Below, piece after piece: positions 27,717 through 37,675 of a DNA stretch of 64,000 bases. The translations under genes and the position numbers were made by a program. A model generated the notes under the pieces. The model was not told where the DNA came from. It searched no databases and saw nothing but the letters and a program-made list of their open reading frames with translations. How positions within the stretch are numbered: position 1 is the first letter of the stretch; each line of letters begins with the position of its first letter. This stretch comes from Yersinia massiliensis (lineage in GTDB: Bacteria; Pseudomonadota; Gammaproteobacteria; Enterobacterales; Enterobacteriaceae): assembly GCF_003048255.1 (NCBI RefSeq), contig NZ_CP028487.1:1674001-1738000 (forward strand), read 5' to 3'.

Positions 27717-28610
27717 TTATTGGCTTAAAAAAGTGACGCGATCAACATCCGTACAGCTTAATGCCGCCAGTGTTGCATTCGTGGCATCCCACTGACTTAA
27801 AATCGCTTCATTACCTTCAACCAGTACCGCGCGGCGGATGGTCCAGCAATCTTTGCCGGAAAGATTCGCCAGAATTAATGCTCCTTGCAGCGGCGGTAAA
27901 CTGGGGTTAAACGCGGCATTTTCTGCATAACGACCAATGTAAATCGAACCGTCTGCCAATTCCACCGCCACACCGCTGTGTGCCAGGCTGTATGGTGCAT
28001 GGCTGTGGTTTGCGCCATCAAGTGCCGCTTGCGTCAGTGGATCCGTTTCTGCCAACGAGTAACCATGATCCACCGCATCCATTAACAGGGTAGTGATCGC
28101 CAGATCTTTGGGGCCGAAGGCATCGGGCAGATATTGGCCTAACGTCGACACGGGGCGACCTGGCAAATGAATATGCAAGTCAGTGCCACTGTTGAGCTCA
28201 TTCATAAACTGGCGGCAGTGACCGCAAGGGGTGTAATTCACCGTAATGGAAACTAGGCTGGCTTCACCGCGTAGCCATGCATGGGTGACCGCACATTGCT
28301 CGGCATGAATGGTTTGCTGCAAAGGCGCGCTGGTGAACTCCATATTGGCGCCGAAATACAGATTACCGCTTTTCCCGCGCGCAATGGCACCGACCATAAA
28401 GTGTGAGATTGGTGTTAATGCGCAAGCTGCCGCGAGGGGTAATAACGCAAATGCCAATGCGTCGTCATCTAACCCGCTGATGTCCTTAACCGTTTTCACT
28501 TGTTCGGCAGTCAGCATGGCAGGGAAATCGTTTGCGCTCAGAATAGGTTCAAGTGCGGATTGCAGTGCCGTGGGCAACTCAGCCCAAGGGGCATGAAAAC
28601 GTGCTTGCAT
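27717..28610 (-). CDS. cdd: cdd, cytidine/deoxycytidine deaminase
   Basis: 297 aa dimeric form of the enzyme (E. coli 294): cytidine to uridine in the pyrimidine salvage pathway. The zinc and catalytic residues sit at the E. coli positions: His102 and Glu104 in HAEQCA, and Cys129 and Cys132 in PCGHC. A second, degenerate deaminase domain forms the C-terminal half. Upstream are two CRP-like sites 50 bp apart, as in the CytR-CRP regulated E. coli promoter. yohK and yohJ lie upstream on the same strand. Confidence 0.96.
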   Translation of the reverse strand: MQARFHAPWAELPTALQSALEPILSANDFPAMLTAEQVKTVKDISGLDDDALAFALLPLAAACALTPISHFMVGAIARGKSGNLYFGANMEFTSAPLQQTIHAEQCAVTHAWLRGEASLVSITVNYTPCGHCRQFMNELNSGTDLHIHLPGRPVSTLGQYLPDAFGPKDLAITTLLMDAVDHGYSLAETDPLTQAALDGANHSHAPYSLAHSGVAVELADGSIYIGRYAENAAFNPSLPPLQGALILANLSGKDCWTIRRAVLVEGNEAILSQWDATNATLAALSCTDVDRVTFLSQ

Positions 28611-28631
28611 GGGTTTTCTCCAATGGTAACG

Positions 28632-28681
28632 GGACGCTATTTTAGGCAGCTTAGAATACGATTAGAGTGATTCGCGTCACG
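28632..28681 (-). promoter_or_regulatory. cdd promoter with proximal CRP site
   Basis: AGTGA-N6-TCACG at 28666-28681 centres on 28673.5. Minus-strand -10 TAAAAT at 28644-28639 predicts a start near 28632, so the CRP site is at -41.5 (class II). Confidence 0.65.
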
Positions 28682-28715
28682 TTATATATGAAATTTGTGC
28701 AAGTTAAATGACTAA

Positions 28716-28731
28716 TGAGAGATGTATCTCA
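28716..28731 (-). promoter_or_regulatory. distal CRP-like site of cdd
   Basis: TGAGAGATGTATCTCA, a palindrome with one substitution per CRP half-site, centre 28723.5, exactly 50 bp from the proximal site and about -91.5. The interval would accommodate CytR. Confidence 0.5.
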
Positions 28732-28796
28732 AATTTATGGCCGCAGCAGAGGGGTTATCCGGTGCTGATGGCATTCGATCAACCGAATCAATACCA

Positions 28797-29492
28797 TCAG
28801 CCGAATAAATGTAGCAGCACAGGGAATAAGAATGGGGCGATCAATGACGTGATGATCCCGCAGATAACCAGTGCCAATGAGCTGAACGCGCCTTCTTGGT
28901 AATCCAATTCAGCACAGCGAGCCGTGCCGAGTGCATGAGAAGCGGTGCCCATTGCCAAGCCTCGTGAAGCTTTGGTACTGATTTTGAGTGCATTCAGCAG
29001 GGTATGACCAAACACCGCCCCCAAAATACCGACAAAAATCACGCATACCGCACTAATGGCGGGCAAGCCGTGGAGGGATTCAGCCACGGCCATCGCGATC
29101 GGTGTGGTGACCGATTTAGGTAATACGGAAGCGGCAATTTCAGGCGTGGCACCCATCCACAAGGCAACGGCTGTCCCGCTGACCATGGCGGTGATGCTGC
29201 CGACAAAGCAGATGGTGATGATGGATTTCCATCGTGCGCGAATTTGATGTAATTGCTCATACAGCGGGAAAGCCAAAGCGACGACCGCCGGTTGCAATAG
29301 GTCATTTAGGATTTTGCTACCCGCAAAATAATTGGCGTAGGGCATATGCGTCACTAACAACAATGGAATGATGACAACCATTGATATCAATAATGGATTT
29401 AACAGCGGCATTTTAAGCCAACGCGCCAGATAGCGAGCGGCAAAGAACACGATCAGAGTGAGTGGCAGCGACCACCATAAATTGTCGATCAT
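28797..29492 (-). CDS. yohK: yohK, LrgB/CidB-family membrane protein
   Basis: 231 aa, same as E. coli YohK; 6-7 membrane helices. LrgB/CidB proteins pair with a LrgA/CidA-type partner and are linked to murein hydrolase export, or in some bacteria to pyruvate or glycolate movement; the exact role here is not known. Family text: [39 protein letters not shown] and [21 protein letters not shown]. Overlaps yohJ by 4 nt. Confidence 0.93.
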   Translation of the reverse strand: MIDNLWWSLPLTLIVFFAARYLARWLKMPLLNPLLISMVVIIPLLLVTHMPYANYFAGSKILNDLLQPAVVALAFPLYEQLHQIRARWKSIITICFVGSITAMVSGTAVALWMGATPEIAASVLPKSVTTPIAMAVAESLHGLPAISAVCVIFVGILGAVFGHTLLNALKISTKASRGLAMGTASHALGTARCAELDYQEGAFSSLALVICGIITSLIAPFLFPVLLHLFG

Positions 29493-29896
29493 TTATCGTC
29501 CTCCTCATTGGTAGGAGAACCGATCACTTTGCGTTCACGGTGGACGAAATGTGAGCTATAAGCCACTACCAGCATCACAATTAAGGTGCTGACAAAACAG
29601 GACACCACGATCGGCCCGAATTGTTTTGTGAGTTGATCGTAATATTGCATCACGCCAACCCCAATAGGCACAAATAGCAGTGCCATATAGCGGATCAGAA
29701 TACGGCAACCGGGTTTTACCCAGGTCGAAGGCAAGATTTGTGATGAGAGCAGGGTAAACAAAATCAGCATGCCAATGATGCTGCCGGGGATCGTGATGGG
29801 TAGCAGTAAGGCCACGAATTTACCGATCCACAGACACAGGTAAATAATGGCGAAAGCTCGCAGATACTGTAAGCAAAGTGAAGTCACATTGCGCAT
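29489..29896 (-). CDS. yohJ: yohJ, LrgA/CidA-family membrane protein
   Basis: 135 aa from the internal ATG (29896), preferred over the upstream in-frame start because AGGA lies at proper distance and [15 protein letters not shown] then lines up with the start of E. coli YohJ (132 aa). Holin-like LrgA family with four membrane helices: [17 protein letters not shown] and [30 protein letters not shown] overlap with yohK indicates a two-gene operon making one membrane complex. Confidence 0.92.
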   Translation of the reverse strand: MRNVTSLCLQYLRAFAIIYLCLWIGKFVALLLPITIPGSIIGMLILFTLLSSQILPSTWVKPGCRILIRYMALLFVPIGVGVMQYYDQLTKQFGPIVVSCFVSTLIVMLVVAYSSHFVHRERKVIGSPTNEEDDK

Positions 29897-30072
29897 AGAA
29901 AGGATCCTGAGTAACGGAATACATTCATCATACAATTAACTGTGATTATGTGCTAGCAATCACATTATGAATAATATGCTCATCATATTGTACATCCAGC
30001 ATCTTGGCAGCGATGAGATAGGCTCGGATGCCTGATGCGCTTGAGAGGCTTATGTTTTAACCAATAGACGTT

Positions 30073-31266
30073 TTAACCAACAGACGTTTTAGCCAATTGA
30101 TAGCCGCGATAGAAAAAGGCCAACCCTAAAATAGCGGCCACAATCAGCATATAGAACATCATCTGTGGTGCGGCATAGGCTAGCAAGAAACCACAAAGTA
30201 CCGGATTGATGGCCCCACCAAGCTGACCGAGGTTCTGTGCCCCATAGTAACTGCCTTTGAGATTCGCGGGGGCAATAAAATCGATAAACAGATATTCGAC
30301 TGGAATAACAATAATCTCACCTAATGAGAAAATCGCCATGGCCAGCATCCACAAAGGGATTGAATCTTGGGCAGCCATAAAACCAATCAAACCGATGATA
30401 AAGAACAGGGTGCCGAGCATCAACCAACGCATTAAATTTTGCTGATTCATGTTACGGCTCAATAGGTATTGCAAGGTAATCACAATGACGGCGTTCACGG
30501 TCATCACCGCGCCAATCACTTTATAAGCGAATTGAGCATCAGAAACGGTAATCAAATATTGCGATAAATAGCCGGAGAACTGACCAAAGACAATTGCGCT
30601 AAACATGCCGCCAACAGTGAAGTAAATCAGCCGCTTATCATGCCGCAAGATACGGAATGTTTGGCGAAAATCAGGTGCCGGTTCGGTCAGCATGGGTTTT
30701 GTGACTGACATATCGGTGTGGCTGATTCTGAATTTTAGGACGAGAGCAACTAGCAATGCCAGTGCGCCTGAAATGAGAAAAGGCACTTGTGGCCCGAAAT
30801 TGACCACCAATACCCCTAGCGCTGGGCCGACCGCCCAACCCACGTTTACTAGCGTGTAGTTGGCTGAAAAGGCTTTGATGCGTTCGTTAACCGGCAGCCA
30901 GTCGGCAAAACAGGCTTTAATGGCGATACCATAGACGGAGTAAGCCGAATGGAGCAGGGCGAGAATCAAGATGATCCAAGCAGGGCGCTCAATCCAAGGT
31001 AGCGTGAAGAAGGTGGCGGCAAACAGAGTGATGGCCACTAAGATTAGCTGTTTTTTGTTGAATTTATCTACCAGATAGCCGCCATACAGGCTGGTGACAA
31101 TACCCAAGGTTAAACTGGCCCCAAGCACAAGCCCCACCTTGTCTGGAGCTAGCTGAAAATGCTCCGCGAGATAAATCGTAATAAAGGGCAATGTCACGGC
31201 TCTGCCAATGGTTAACACCAGCGAAGCAATCAGTAGATTGGTAACACGCGATGGAAATCCTTTCAT
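30073..31266 (-). CDS. YdeE-like major facilitator transporter
   Basis: 397 aa, 12 membrane helices, MFS drug/peptide exporter type. The inter-helix 2-3 loop GGYLVDKFNKKQ is the MFS motif A variant. It resembles E. coli YdeE throughout (TIGRAVTLPFITIYL, FSANYTLVNVGWAVGPALG, GEIIVIPVEYLFIDFIAPANLKGSYYGAQNLG). E. coli YdeE has been linked to dipeptide export, but I would not assign a substrate here. Isolated gene, no evident operon partner. Confidence 0.8.
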   Translation of the reverse strand: MKGFPSRVTNLLIASLVLTIGRAVTLPFITIYLAEHFQLAPDKVGLVLGASLTLGIVTSLYGGYLVDKFNKKQLILVAITLFAATFFTLPWIERPAWIILILALLHSAYSVYGIAIKACFADWLPVNERIKAFSANYTLVNVGWAVGPALGVLVVNFGPQVPFLISGALALLVALVLKFRISHTDMSVTKPMLTEPAPDFRQTFRILRHDKRLIYFTVGGMFSAIVFGQFSGYLSQYLITVSDAQFAYKVIGAVMTVNAVIVITLQYLLSRNMNQQNLMRWLMLGTLFFIIGLIGFMAAQDSIPLWMLAMAIFSLGEIIVIPVEYLFIDFIAPANLKGSYYGAQNLGQLGGAINPVLCGFLLAYAAPQMMFYMLIVAAILGLAFFYRGYQLAKTSVG

Positions 31267-31422
31267 GACATTTTCTTATTTTTAATATTGGATGATTAGA
31301 CTATTTTGGCGGGGTATTTTAATAAAAAATGACACGCACACAGTCAGCCGACAGCAGCTCAGTCACTTACATTAGACCATTGTGGCAAGAAGAGAAGAGG
31401 CAGTGAGAATTTTTTTGTAAAC

Positions 31423-31447
31423 AGCAGGTTGGCCTGAGTCAACCTGC
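31423..31447. repeat. inverted repeat between MFS and LVIVD genes
   Basis: GCAGGTTG...CAACCTGC forms a short stem downstream of the LVIVD gene. T-tracts are poor, so terminator function is only possible. Confidence 0.4.
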
Positions 31448-31478
31448 AACATAAGGTGATTAAATAACGAGTCATCTA

Positions 31479-31511
31479 GGCACTCAATAATTAACCTAAG
31501 TACTCAATAAT
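31479..31511. repeat. 20-bp tandem duplication at LVIVD gene stop
   Basis: ACTCAATAAT occurs twice, 20-21 bp apart, one copy being the last codons of the gene and the other lying just after its stop. Confidence 0.5.
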
Positions 31512-32744
31512 GGAAAGCCCGCCATTGTAATCAGTGCTGTAGATAATCCCCTGAGCATCCACAAAGACATCACACGACTGAATGACTTGCGGTCGACCGG
31601 GCCGTTTATCCATCATTTTTGCGGGTGCCGCAGGGACCAACGCACCGGTTTCCTTTGGTTGGTAGGGGTTGCTGATGTCATAGGCGCGGACACCGGCATT
31701 TTGATAGGTCGCAAAAATCAGTGTTGAGCTGATGAAACTGCCCGGACGGTTTTCATGCAGGTTATGGGGACCAAAATGCGCGCCTTTCTTCACGTAATCC
31801 CGTTCATTGGGGACAGGGAAGGTTGAAATGCTGATCGGATTACTTGGCTCGCGGATGTCGAATAGCCAAATATGCTTCTCGCCATCTTCCTGATTATCGA
31901 GTACCGCTTCATCCAGTACCACAAGTAAATCTCGGTCCGGTAGCGGCAGTGCGGTATGGGTACCGCCACCAAAAGGTGGGCTCCAATTACGATGACTAAT
32001 TAGTTGGGGGGCATATCGGTCGCTGACATCCAAGAGGGTTAAACCGCCATCACGCCAACTGCCATAGGCGGTGTCACCACTGATAATGGCATGATGCAGT
32101 GCGTAGCGTTTCCCCTCTGGCCAGTGGGCTTGTTCACCCGCGGCGGTATGCATACCGGGCAGCGCATAGCGGCCAGCCACCTGCGGATTTTGCGGATCAG
32201 CCAGATCGATCGTCAGGAAGATATAGTCACTGTAGCCATCAAGCAGCGCGGAAACATAGGCCCAACGCCCACCGACGTACCAAATGCGGTGAATGCCGAT
32301 ACCCTCTAGGGGCAGAAAACTGATTTCACGCGGTTTATCTGGCGTCGAAATATCAAAAATACGTAAACCAGCACTCCAACTGCGCCCGTCCTGACGCGTG
32401 CTGACGGTCTGTGCCACCGAACGGGTGTAATACACTTTTTCTTCGGCAAAACTGGCATCGGCGAATAAGTCGCGGGCATTAATCACCAAAAGCAGATCAT
32501 CATGGGCCTGCAAATGCACATTCCAGGTATTGGCAGGTGCGGCGATAAAACCAGCAGGACGTGGGTTTTTTGCGTCCCTAACATCAATAATGGATACCCC
32601 TTGTGACACCATATGGCCGACATAGGCGTAACCACGGTGCACCATCACCTGCACACCGTCTGGTTTGCCTCCTTGGTCGCTATGACCAATCAGCCGCATA
32701 TTGCGGCTGTATTCCGGTGTCGGCAAAACGCCTTGCGTTGCCAT
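31491..32744 (-). CDS. LVIVD-repeat (beta-propeller-like) protein
   Basis: 417 aa without an obvious signal peptide. Repeats of about 45-60 residues with the pattern GVSIIDVRDAKNPRPAG, GLRIFDISTPDKPRE, IFLTIDLADPQNPQV, GLTLLDVSDRYAPQ, IWLFDIREPSNPIS, GVRAYDISNPYQPK and GLSIIEYLG: seven blades, so probably a beta-propeller. LVIVD proteins are of unknown function and usually extracytoplasmic; here export is unclear. Lies 100 nt downstream of the orphan binding-protein gene, same strand, so probably co-transcribed from the MetJ-box promoter. Confidence 0.75.
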   Translation of the reverse strand: MATQGVLPTPEYSRNMRLIGHSDQGGKPDGVQVMVHRGYAYVGHMVSQGVSIIDVRDAKNPRPAGFIAAPANTWNVHLQAHDDLLLVINARDLFADASFAEEKVYYTRSVAQTVSTRQDGRSWSAGLRIFDISTPDKPREISFLPLEGIGIHRIWYVGGRWAYVSALLDGYSDYIFLTIDLADPQNPQVAGRYALPGMHTAAGEQAHWPEGKRYALHHAIISGDTAYGSWRDGGLTLLDVSDRYAPQLISHRNWSPPFGGGTHTALPLPDRDLLVVLDEAVLDNQEDGEKHIWLFDIREPSNPISISTFPVPNERDYVKKGAHFGPHNLHENRPGSFISSTLIFATYQNAGVRAYDISNPYQPKETGALVPAAPAKMMDKRPGRPQVIQSCDVFVDAQGIIYSTDYNGGLSIIEYLG

Positions 32745-32846
32745 CTATTTCACTCCAAATCCATCGGCCGTCTTGGCCCTTGTCATTCATTGCATGCTTG
32801 ATGACGATGATTGGCTACCGCAACTGATGGCGGTAGCCATCGGTCA

Positions 32847-33923
32847 TTACTGCGCGTTTTTGGCCGCGAGGGTGGCAAACCAAGGCGAATTAAAATCGTC
32901 TGACTGACCCCAACCTGGAATGATTTTACTCAAACCTGCCACGTTAACGGGGCCGGGTTGGCTGGCGAGCAATGCCTGTGGAATAGATGCTGCGCGGAAC
33001 TCATAGCTGGCAGGTGTTTCTTCCCCAGCAATTTTCTTGGCCACCAAACGCAAGTTCACGGCACCGATCAGTTTAGGGTCAACGGCGACACTCACTTTCC
33101 ATGGGCTATTCGCTTCACGCATCAGTTGCAGATCCTGATTCGAGATATCGATGCTGTAGAGCTTAATTTCGGTACGACCATTCTCCTGTAAGGCTTTATA
33201 CGCGCCTTGTGAGAAGGCATCCCAAGTGCCCCAAATCGCATCAATTTTGCCTTTCGGGTATTTCGCCAAGACTGCGCCGACTTTATTGGCGGTATCACCC
33301 TGAACATCCGATGAGACGGCACCGATGGATTCTAGCTCGTTTATGCCAGGGTTCTGTTTGAGCAGCGCTTGATAGGCGGCTTGGCGACGTTCCATTGGTG
33401 GGAAACCAGCCACCCATAGCTTGATGATATTGGCTTTGCCGTCAAAGTCTTTGATCAATTGCCCGAATGATTCATTGGTGAGAGAAGCATCATCTTGCTG
33501 AGTCACGGTTAAGCCCGGGATCTCGCCTTGAATTGCAGTGTCAAACACTGAGACGGCAATGCCGCTGGCTGCAATGCGTTTGACCAACTCTGTTGAGTAA
33601 GGGTCACGGCCCTGAGACAGGATAATGCCGTCGTATTTTTGGCTGATGGCCTGATTAACAAAATCCTGAAAACGTGCATCATCACCGTTACTCAAGAAGG
33701 TATCAATTTTGAACCCAAGCTTCTTGCCCTCTTTCAACACGCCAGAGAGAAATTGGGTCGTGTTGTCGTCAGAACCTAAATTACGAATGACGGCGATTTT
33801 GATCTGCCCTTGATGCTTAGCAATCGCATCGGGGATGGGGGCTAGCGTGGCGGTGTCCGCAGCAAATACCGGCAGCGCCGTCAGCAGGCTCAAGGCCAGT
33901 AAAGGGGAAGCAATCTTTTTCAT
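32847..33923 (-). CDS. periplasmic sugar-type substrate-binding protein (orphan)
   Basis: 358 aa. I chose the ATG at 33923 (MKKIASPLLALSLLTALPVFA, cleaved after VFA) because GGAG sits 6 nt upstream; an in-frame ATG five codons earlier would spoil the signal peptide. Type 1 periplasmic-binding fold of the ribose/galactose family: IAVIRNLGSDDNTTQFLSG, YDGIILSQGRDP, IDAIWGTWDAFSQGAYKAL and YSIDISNQDLQLM. No ATPase or permease is adjacent, unusual for such a receptor. The ligand is unknown. A three-box MetJ-like operator in its promoter hints at a sulfur-linked ligand; that is inference. Confidence 0.82.
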   Translation of the reverse strand: MKKIASPLLALSLLTALPVFAADTATLAPIPDAIAKHQGQIKIAVIRNLGSDDNTTQFLSGVLKEGKKLGFKIDTFLSNGDDARFQDFVNQAISQKYDGIILSQGRDPYSTELVKRIAASGIAVSVFDTAIQGEIPGLTVTQQDDASLTNESFGQLIKDFDGKANIIKLWVAGFPPMERRQAAYQALLKQNPGINELESIGAVSSDVQGDTANKVGAVLAKYPKGKIDAIWGTWDAFSQGAYKALQENGRTEIKLYSIDISNQDLQLMREANSPWKVSVAVDPKLIGAVNLRLVAKKIAGEETPASYEFRAASIPQALLASQPGPVNVAGLSKIIPGWGQSDDFNSPWFATLAAKNAQ

Positions 33924-33989
33924 CCGGAACTCCGTCATGGTGTCGATAAGTTATGCAATGTGTGTGTTGCTGTTGTTGTGGCTATTTTT

Positions 33990-34032
33990 GTTATAGCTAT
34001 AGCTATCTTTGTGTCTAGACGTCTATCTGTCT
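33990..34032 (-). promoter_or_regulatory. MetJ-like operator and promoter of the orphan binding protein
   Basis: Three adjacent 8-mers at 34009-34032: TTGTGTCT, AGACGTCT, ATCTGTCT. The central one is the perfect met box; the neighbours match 4 and 5 of 8. On the minus strand TAGACA, overlapping the boxes, could be the -35 of a promoter with -10 TATAAC 16 bp on. So MetJ-SAM would block RNA polymerase. The 33924-34257 gap otherwise holds only the metG terminator. Confidence 0.6.
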
Positions 34033-34200
34033 AAGTACAGCATCATAACCATAACTTTTTTGATAAGGAATTAACTTTGTTATGAATTTTTCGATCGCGT
34101 TATATCTTTTAGTTTGGATGGCTTAAAGGCAGGGGGCTGAAAGGGATGTGGGGAGTTGAGCGAGCGACGGAATACAGCGAAACAAAGGTGGCAGCAGAGC

Positions 34201-34234
34201 AATAAAAATGCCGATGAGGTTTCCCCCATCGGCA
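34201..34234 (-). terminator. terminator of metG
   Basis: Minus-strand stem TGCCGATG...CATCGGCA followed by TTTTTATT, 24 nt after the metG stop. Confidence 0.85.
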
Positions 34235-34257
34235 CTGTGAACAATCACGTTATTCTA

Positions 34258-36288
34258 TTACTTCACTTGCATGCCTGGCTGAGCACCACTATCTGGGCTG
34301 AGCAAGAAGATATCCTTACCGCCAGGGCCAGCAGCCATCACCATGCCTTCAGAGATGCCAAAGCGCATTTTACGCGGCGCAAGGTTGGCAACCATCATGG
34401 TCAAACGGCCTTCCAACACTTTCGGATCCGGATACGCTGAACGAATGCCGGAGAAGACTTGGCGCGTTTCGCCACCAATATCCAGTGTCAGTTTCAGTAG
34501 CTTATCTGAGCCTTCGATGAATTCTGCTTGCTGAATCAGCGCGATACGCATATCCACTTTTGCAAAATCATCAAAACTGATCACGTCCTGAATTGGATCA
34601 TCAGCTAAAGGCCCTGTTGCCACGACGGTGGTAGCAACCATATCTTCTTTAGAAGAGGCGACCATATCGTTCACTTTGTCTAAATCGATGCGGTTAAACA
34701 GCGCCTTAAAGGCATTCACTTGATGGCCGAGCAGTGGCTGCTCAATGCCATCCCATGTCAACTCGGTATTGAGGAATGCCTCAGTACGTTCATTCAGGGC
34801 TGGCAATACCGGCTTCAAGTAAGTCATTAACACGCGGAACAAGTTGATGCCCATCGAGCAGATCGCTTGTAACTCGGCATCACGACCTTCTTCTTTCGCC
34901 ACGACCCACGGTGCTTGCTCATCAATGTAGCGGTTGGCAACGTCAGCCAGCGCCATGATCTCACGGATCGCTTTGCTTGATTCACGGCTGTTATAGGCAT
35001 CCGCAATGCTGCTGGCTGCATCGGTAAAGGTTTTATACAGCGCAGGATCGGCCAGTTGATCGGCTAACTTGCCCCCAAACCGCTTATTGATAAAGCCCGC
35101 ATTACGTGAGGCTAAATTCACCACTTTATTCACGATATCGGCGTTAACACGCTGGACGAAATCTTCCAGATTTAAATCGATATCATCAATGCGTGAAGAG
35201 AGCTTCGCGGCATAATAATAACGCAGACAATCCGCATCTAGGTGCTTCAGATACGTCCCTGCTTTGATGAACGTACCACGGGATTTCGACATTTTTGCGC
35301 CGTTGACCGTGACATAACCATGAACAAACAGGTTAGTTGGCTTGCGGAAGTTACTGCCTTCTAACATGGCTGGCCAGAACAGGCTATGGAAGTAAACAAT
35401 GTCTTTACCGATGAAGTGGTAAAGGTCTGTTTCAGAGCCTTCACGCCAGAATTCATCAAAATCCAAATCACCCCGTTTGTCGCACAGATTTTTAAATGCA
35501 CCCATATAACCGATAGGGGCATCTAGCCAAACGTAGAAATATTTGCCAGGCGCATCAGGGACTTCAAATCCGAAATAAGGTGCATCTCGGGTGATGTCCC
35601 ACTGTTGCAGACCTGATTCAAACCACTCCTGCATTTTGTTGGCAACTTGCTCTTGCAGTGCACCGGAGCGAGTCCAAGCTTGCAGCATTTCGCTGAAGGC
35701 AGGCAGATCAAAGAAGAAGTGTTCTGATTCACGCATCACTGGCGTTGCACCGGAAACCGCAGACTTCGGATCGATAAGCTCCGTTGGACTGTAGGTTGCG
35801 CCGCAAACTTCACAGTTATCGCCGTATTGATCTGGCGATTTACATTTTGGGCAGGTGCCTTTGACAAAACGATCGGGCAGGAACATGCCTTTCTCAGGAT
35901 CATAGAGCTGAGAAATCGTGCGATTCTTGATATAGCCATTCGCCTTCAAACGGCTGTATATCAGGCTCGACAGTTCACGGTTTTCATCACTGTGGGTGGA
36001 GTGATAGTTATCATAACTGATAGCGAAACCGGCGAAATCCTGTTGGTGCTCTTGGCTCATTTCGGCGATCATTTGCTCCGGTTCGATACCCAGTTGCTGA
36101 GCTTTCAGCATGATAGGGGTGCCGTGGGCATCATCTGCACAGATAAAATGAACCTGATTGCCGCGCATTCGCTGGAAACGGACCCAGATATCTGCCTGGA
36201 TGTGCTCGAGCATATGACCGAGATGAATAGAACCGTTAGCGTATGGTAGCGCGCACGTCACCAATATTTTTTTCGCGACTTGAGCCAT
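34258..36288 (-). CDS. metG: metG, methionyl-tRNA synthetase
   Basis: 676 aa (E. coli 677). Class I synthetase charging initiator and elongator tRNA-Met. HIGH motif as HLGH (residues 22-25), zinc knuckle [17 protein letters not shown] (around 145-162), KMSKS at about 332-336, anticodon-binding helical domain, and the C-terminal tRNA-binding/dimerisation domain (about 575-676, [23 protein letters not shown]). Divergent from mrp across 267 nt, as in E. coli. Confidence 0.97.
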   Translation of the reverse strand: MAQVAKKILVTCALPYANGSIHLGHMLEHIQADIWVRFQRMRGNQVHFICADDAHGTPIMLKAQQLGIEPEQMIAEMSQEHQQDFAGFAISYDNYHSTHSDENRELSSLIYSRLKANGYIKNRTISQLYDPEKGMFLPDRFVKGTCPKCKSPDQYGDNCEVCGATYSPTELIDPKSAVSGATPVMRESEHFFFDLPAFSEMLQAWTRSGALQEQVANKMQEWFESGLQQWDITRDAPYFGFEVPDAPGKYFYVWLDAPIGYMGAFKNLCDKRGDLDFDEFWREGSETDLYHFIGKDIVYFHSLFWPAMLEGSNFRKPTNLFVHGYVTVNGAKMSKSRGTFIKAGTYLKHLDADCLRYYYAAKLSSRIDDIDLNLEDFVQRVNADIVNKVVNLASRNAGFINKRFGGKLADQLADPALYKTFTDAASSIADAYNSRESSKAIREIMALADVANRYIDEQAPWVVAKEEGRDAELQAICSMGINLFRVLMTYLKPVLPALNERTEAFLNTELTWDGIEQPLLGHQVNAFKALFNRIDLDKVNDMVASSKEDMVATTVVATGPLADDPIQDVISFDDFAKVDMRIALIQQAEFIEGSDKLLKLTLDIGGETRQVFSGIRSAYPDPKVLEGRLTMMVANLAPRKMRFGISEGMVMAAGPGGKDIFLLSPDSGAQPGMQVK

Positions 36289-36500
36289 AATGGGAAATTG
36301 CTTTCTTTATGTCGATTAAAGGGTCTTTGATGTTAACCGATATGCTGGTTTGTCGCTAGGGTAAGGCAGCAGGCATCTTGTCTTAAGTCAAAAGGGGTAC
36401 GATTTCGCCTGTTTTCAGTTTATTTGGTTATTAACCTTGGTCGTTATGTGGCCTGAACCTGTTTTCTCTCTATTCGGCCCACACAGGCGTGGCTGAGTTC

Positions 36501-36509
36501 TGGTACACT
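36501..36509 (+). promoter_or_regulatory. extended -10 promoter of mrp
   Basis: TGGTACACT is an extended -10 (TGn plus TACACT) about 47 nt before the mrp ATG; the -35 is poor. Confidence 0.45.
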
Positions 36510-36555
36510 ATTGATATTATCCATAGGTTAATAACGATAAATTCAAGGAGCCGGG

Positions 36556-37668
36556 ATGAGCCCTAAATCCCCCGAACAAACCACCGCGGATCAACTGCAA
36601 TCTCAAATTTCTAAGGTGCTTACTGCCTTTACTCACCCAACCTTGCAAAAGGATCTGAGTGCTCTGCGCGCTATCCATCACTGTGCGTTATTAGACAATG
36701 TGCTGCACATCGAACTGGTGATGCCTTTTGCATGGCAGTATGGTTTTGACGTATTGAAAGAGACCGTTAGCGGAGAATTGCTGGCACTGACGGGCGCTAA
36801 AGCGATTGACTGGAAGTTGTCTCACAATATCACCACGCTGAAACGCGCCAATGACCAACCGGGCATCAAAGGCGTTCGTAATATCCTAGCGGTGAGCTCG
36901 GGTAAAGGTGGCGTTGGGAAATCCAGCACAGCGGTGAATCTGGCGTTGGCATTGGCAGAAGAGGGAGCCAAAGTCGGTATTTTGGATGCTGATATTTATG
37001 GCCCATCCATCCCGAACATGCTGGGTACCATGAACCAGCGGCCAACATCTCCCGATGGCAAGCATATGGCGCCTATCATGGCTCATGGCTTAGCGACTAA
37101 CTCCATTGGCTATTTAGTGACTGATGAAAACGCCATGGTGTGGCGCGGGCCGATGGCTAGTAAAGCATTGATGCAGATGCTACAGGATACGTTATGGCCA
37201 GATTTGGATTATCTGGTGATTGATATGCCACCAGGCACCGGTGATATCCAATTGACGCTGTCACAAAATATTCCCGTCACCGGCGCGCTGGTGGTCACTA
37301 CACCACAAGACATCGCGTTGATTGATGCGATGAAAGGTATTGTGATGTTTGAGAAGGTTCATGTGCCGGTATTGGGTATTGTTGAGAATATGAGTATGCA
37401 TATTTGCAGCAATTGCGGTCATCTGGAGCCTATTTTCGGCACGGGGGGCGCAGAGAAATTGGCACAAAAATACCATTGCAAACTGTTGGGCCAAATTCCA
37501 CTGCATATTTCGCTTCGTGAAGATCTCGATCGCGGTGAACCGACAGTTGTCAGCCATCCTGACAGCGAGTTTGCGGATATCTATCGCCAACTGGCCTCTA
37601 ATGTGGCAGCTGAAATGTATTGGCAAGGTGAAGCCATTCCAACGGAAATTTCATTCCGCGCGGTGTAA
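36556..37668 (+). CDS. mrp: mrp (apbC), Fe-S cluster carrier ATPase
   Basis: 370 aa (E. coli Mrp 369). ParA/MinD-type P-loop ATPase that carries and delivers [4Fe-4S] clusters. A short N-terminal DUF59/MIP18-like domain (about 15-90), deviant Walker A SSGKGGVGKSS (114-124), and the cluster-binding CSNC pair in the C-terminal half. The AAGGAG ribosome site is 8 nt before the ATG. No clear terminator follows; a tandem repeat array starts 10 nt after the stop. Confidence 0.96.
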   Translation: MSPKSPEQTTADQLQSQISKVLTAFTHPTLQKDLSALRAIHHCALLDNVLHIELVMPFAWQYGFDVLKETVSGELLALTGAKAIDWKLSHNITTLKRANDQPGIKGVRNILAVSSGKGGVGKSSTAVNLALALAEEGAKVGILDADIYGPSIPNMLGTMNQRPTSPDGKHMAPIMAHGLATNSIGYLVTDENAMVWRGPMASKALMQMLQDTLWPDLDYLVIDMPPGTGDIQLTLSQNIPVTGALVVTTPQDIALIDAMKGIVMFEKVHVPVLGIVENMSMHICSNCGHLEPIFGTGGAEKLAQKYHCKLLGQIPLHISLREDLDRGEPTVVSHPDSEFADIYRQLASNVAAEMYWQGEAIPTEISFRAV

Positions 37669-37675
37669 GGTGGCC

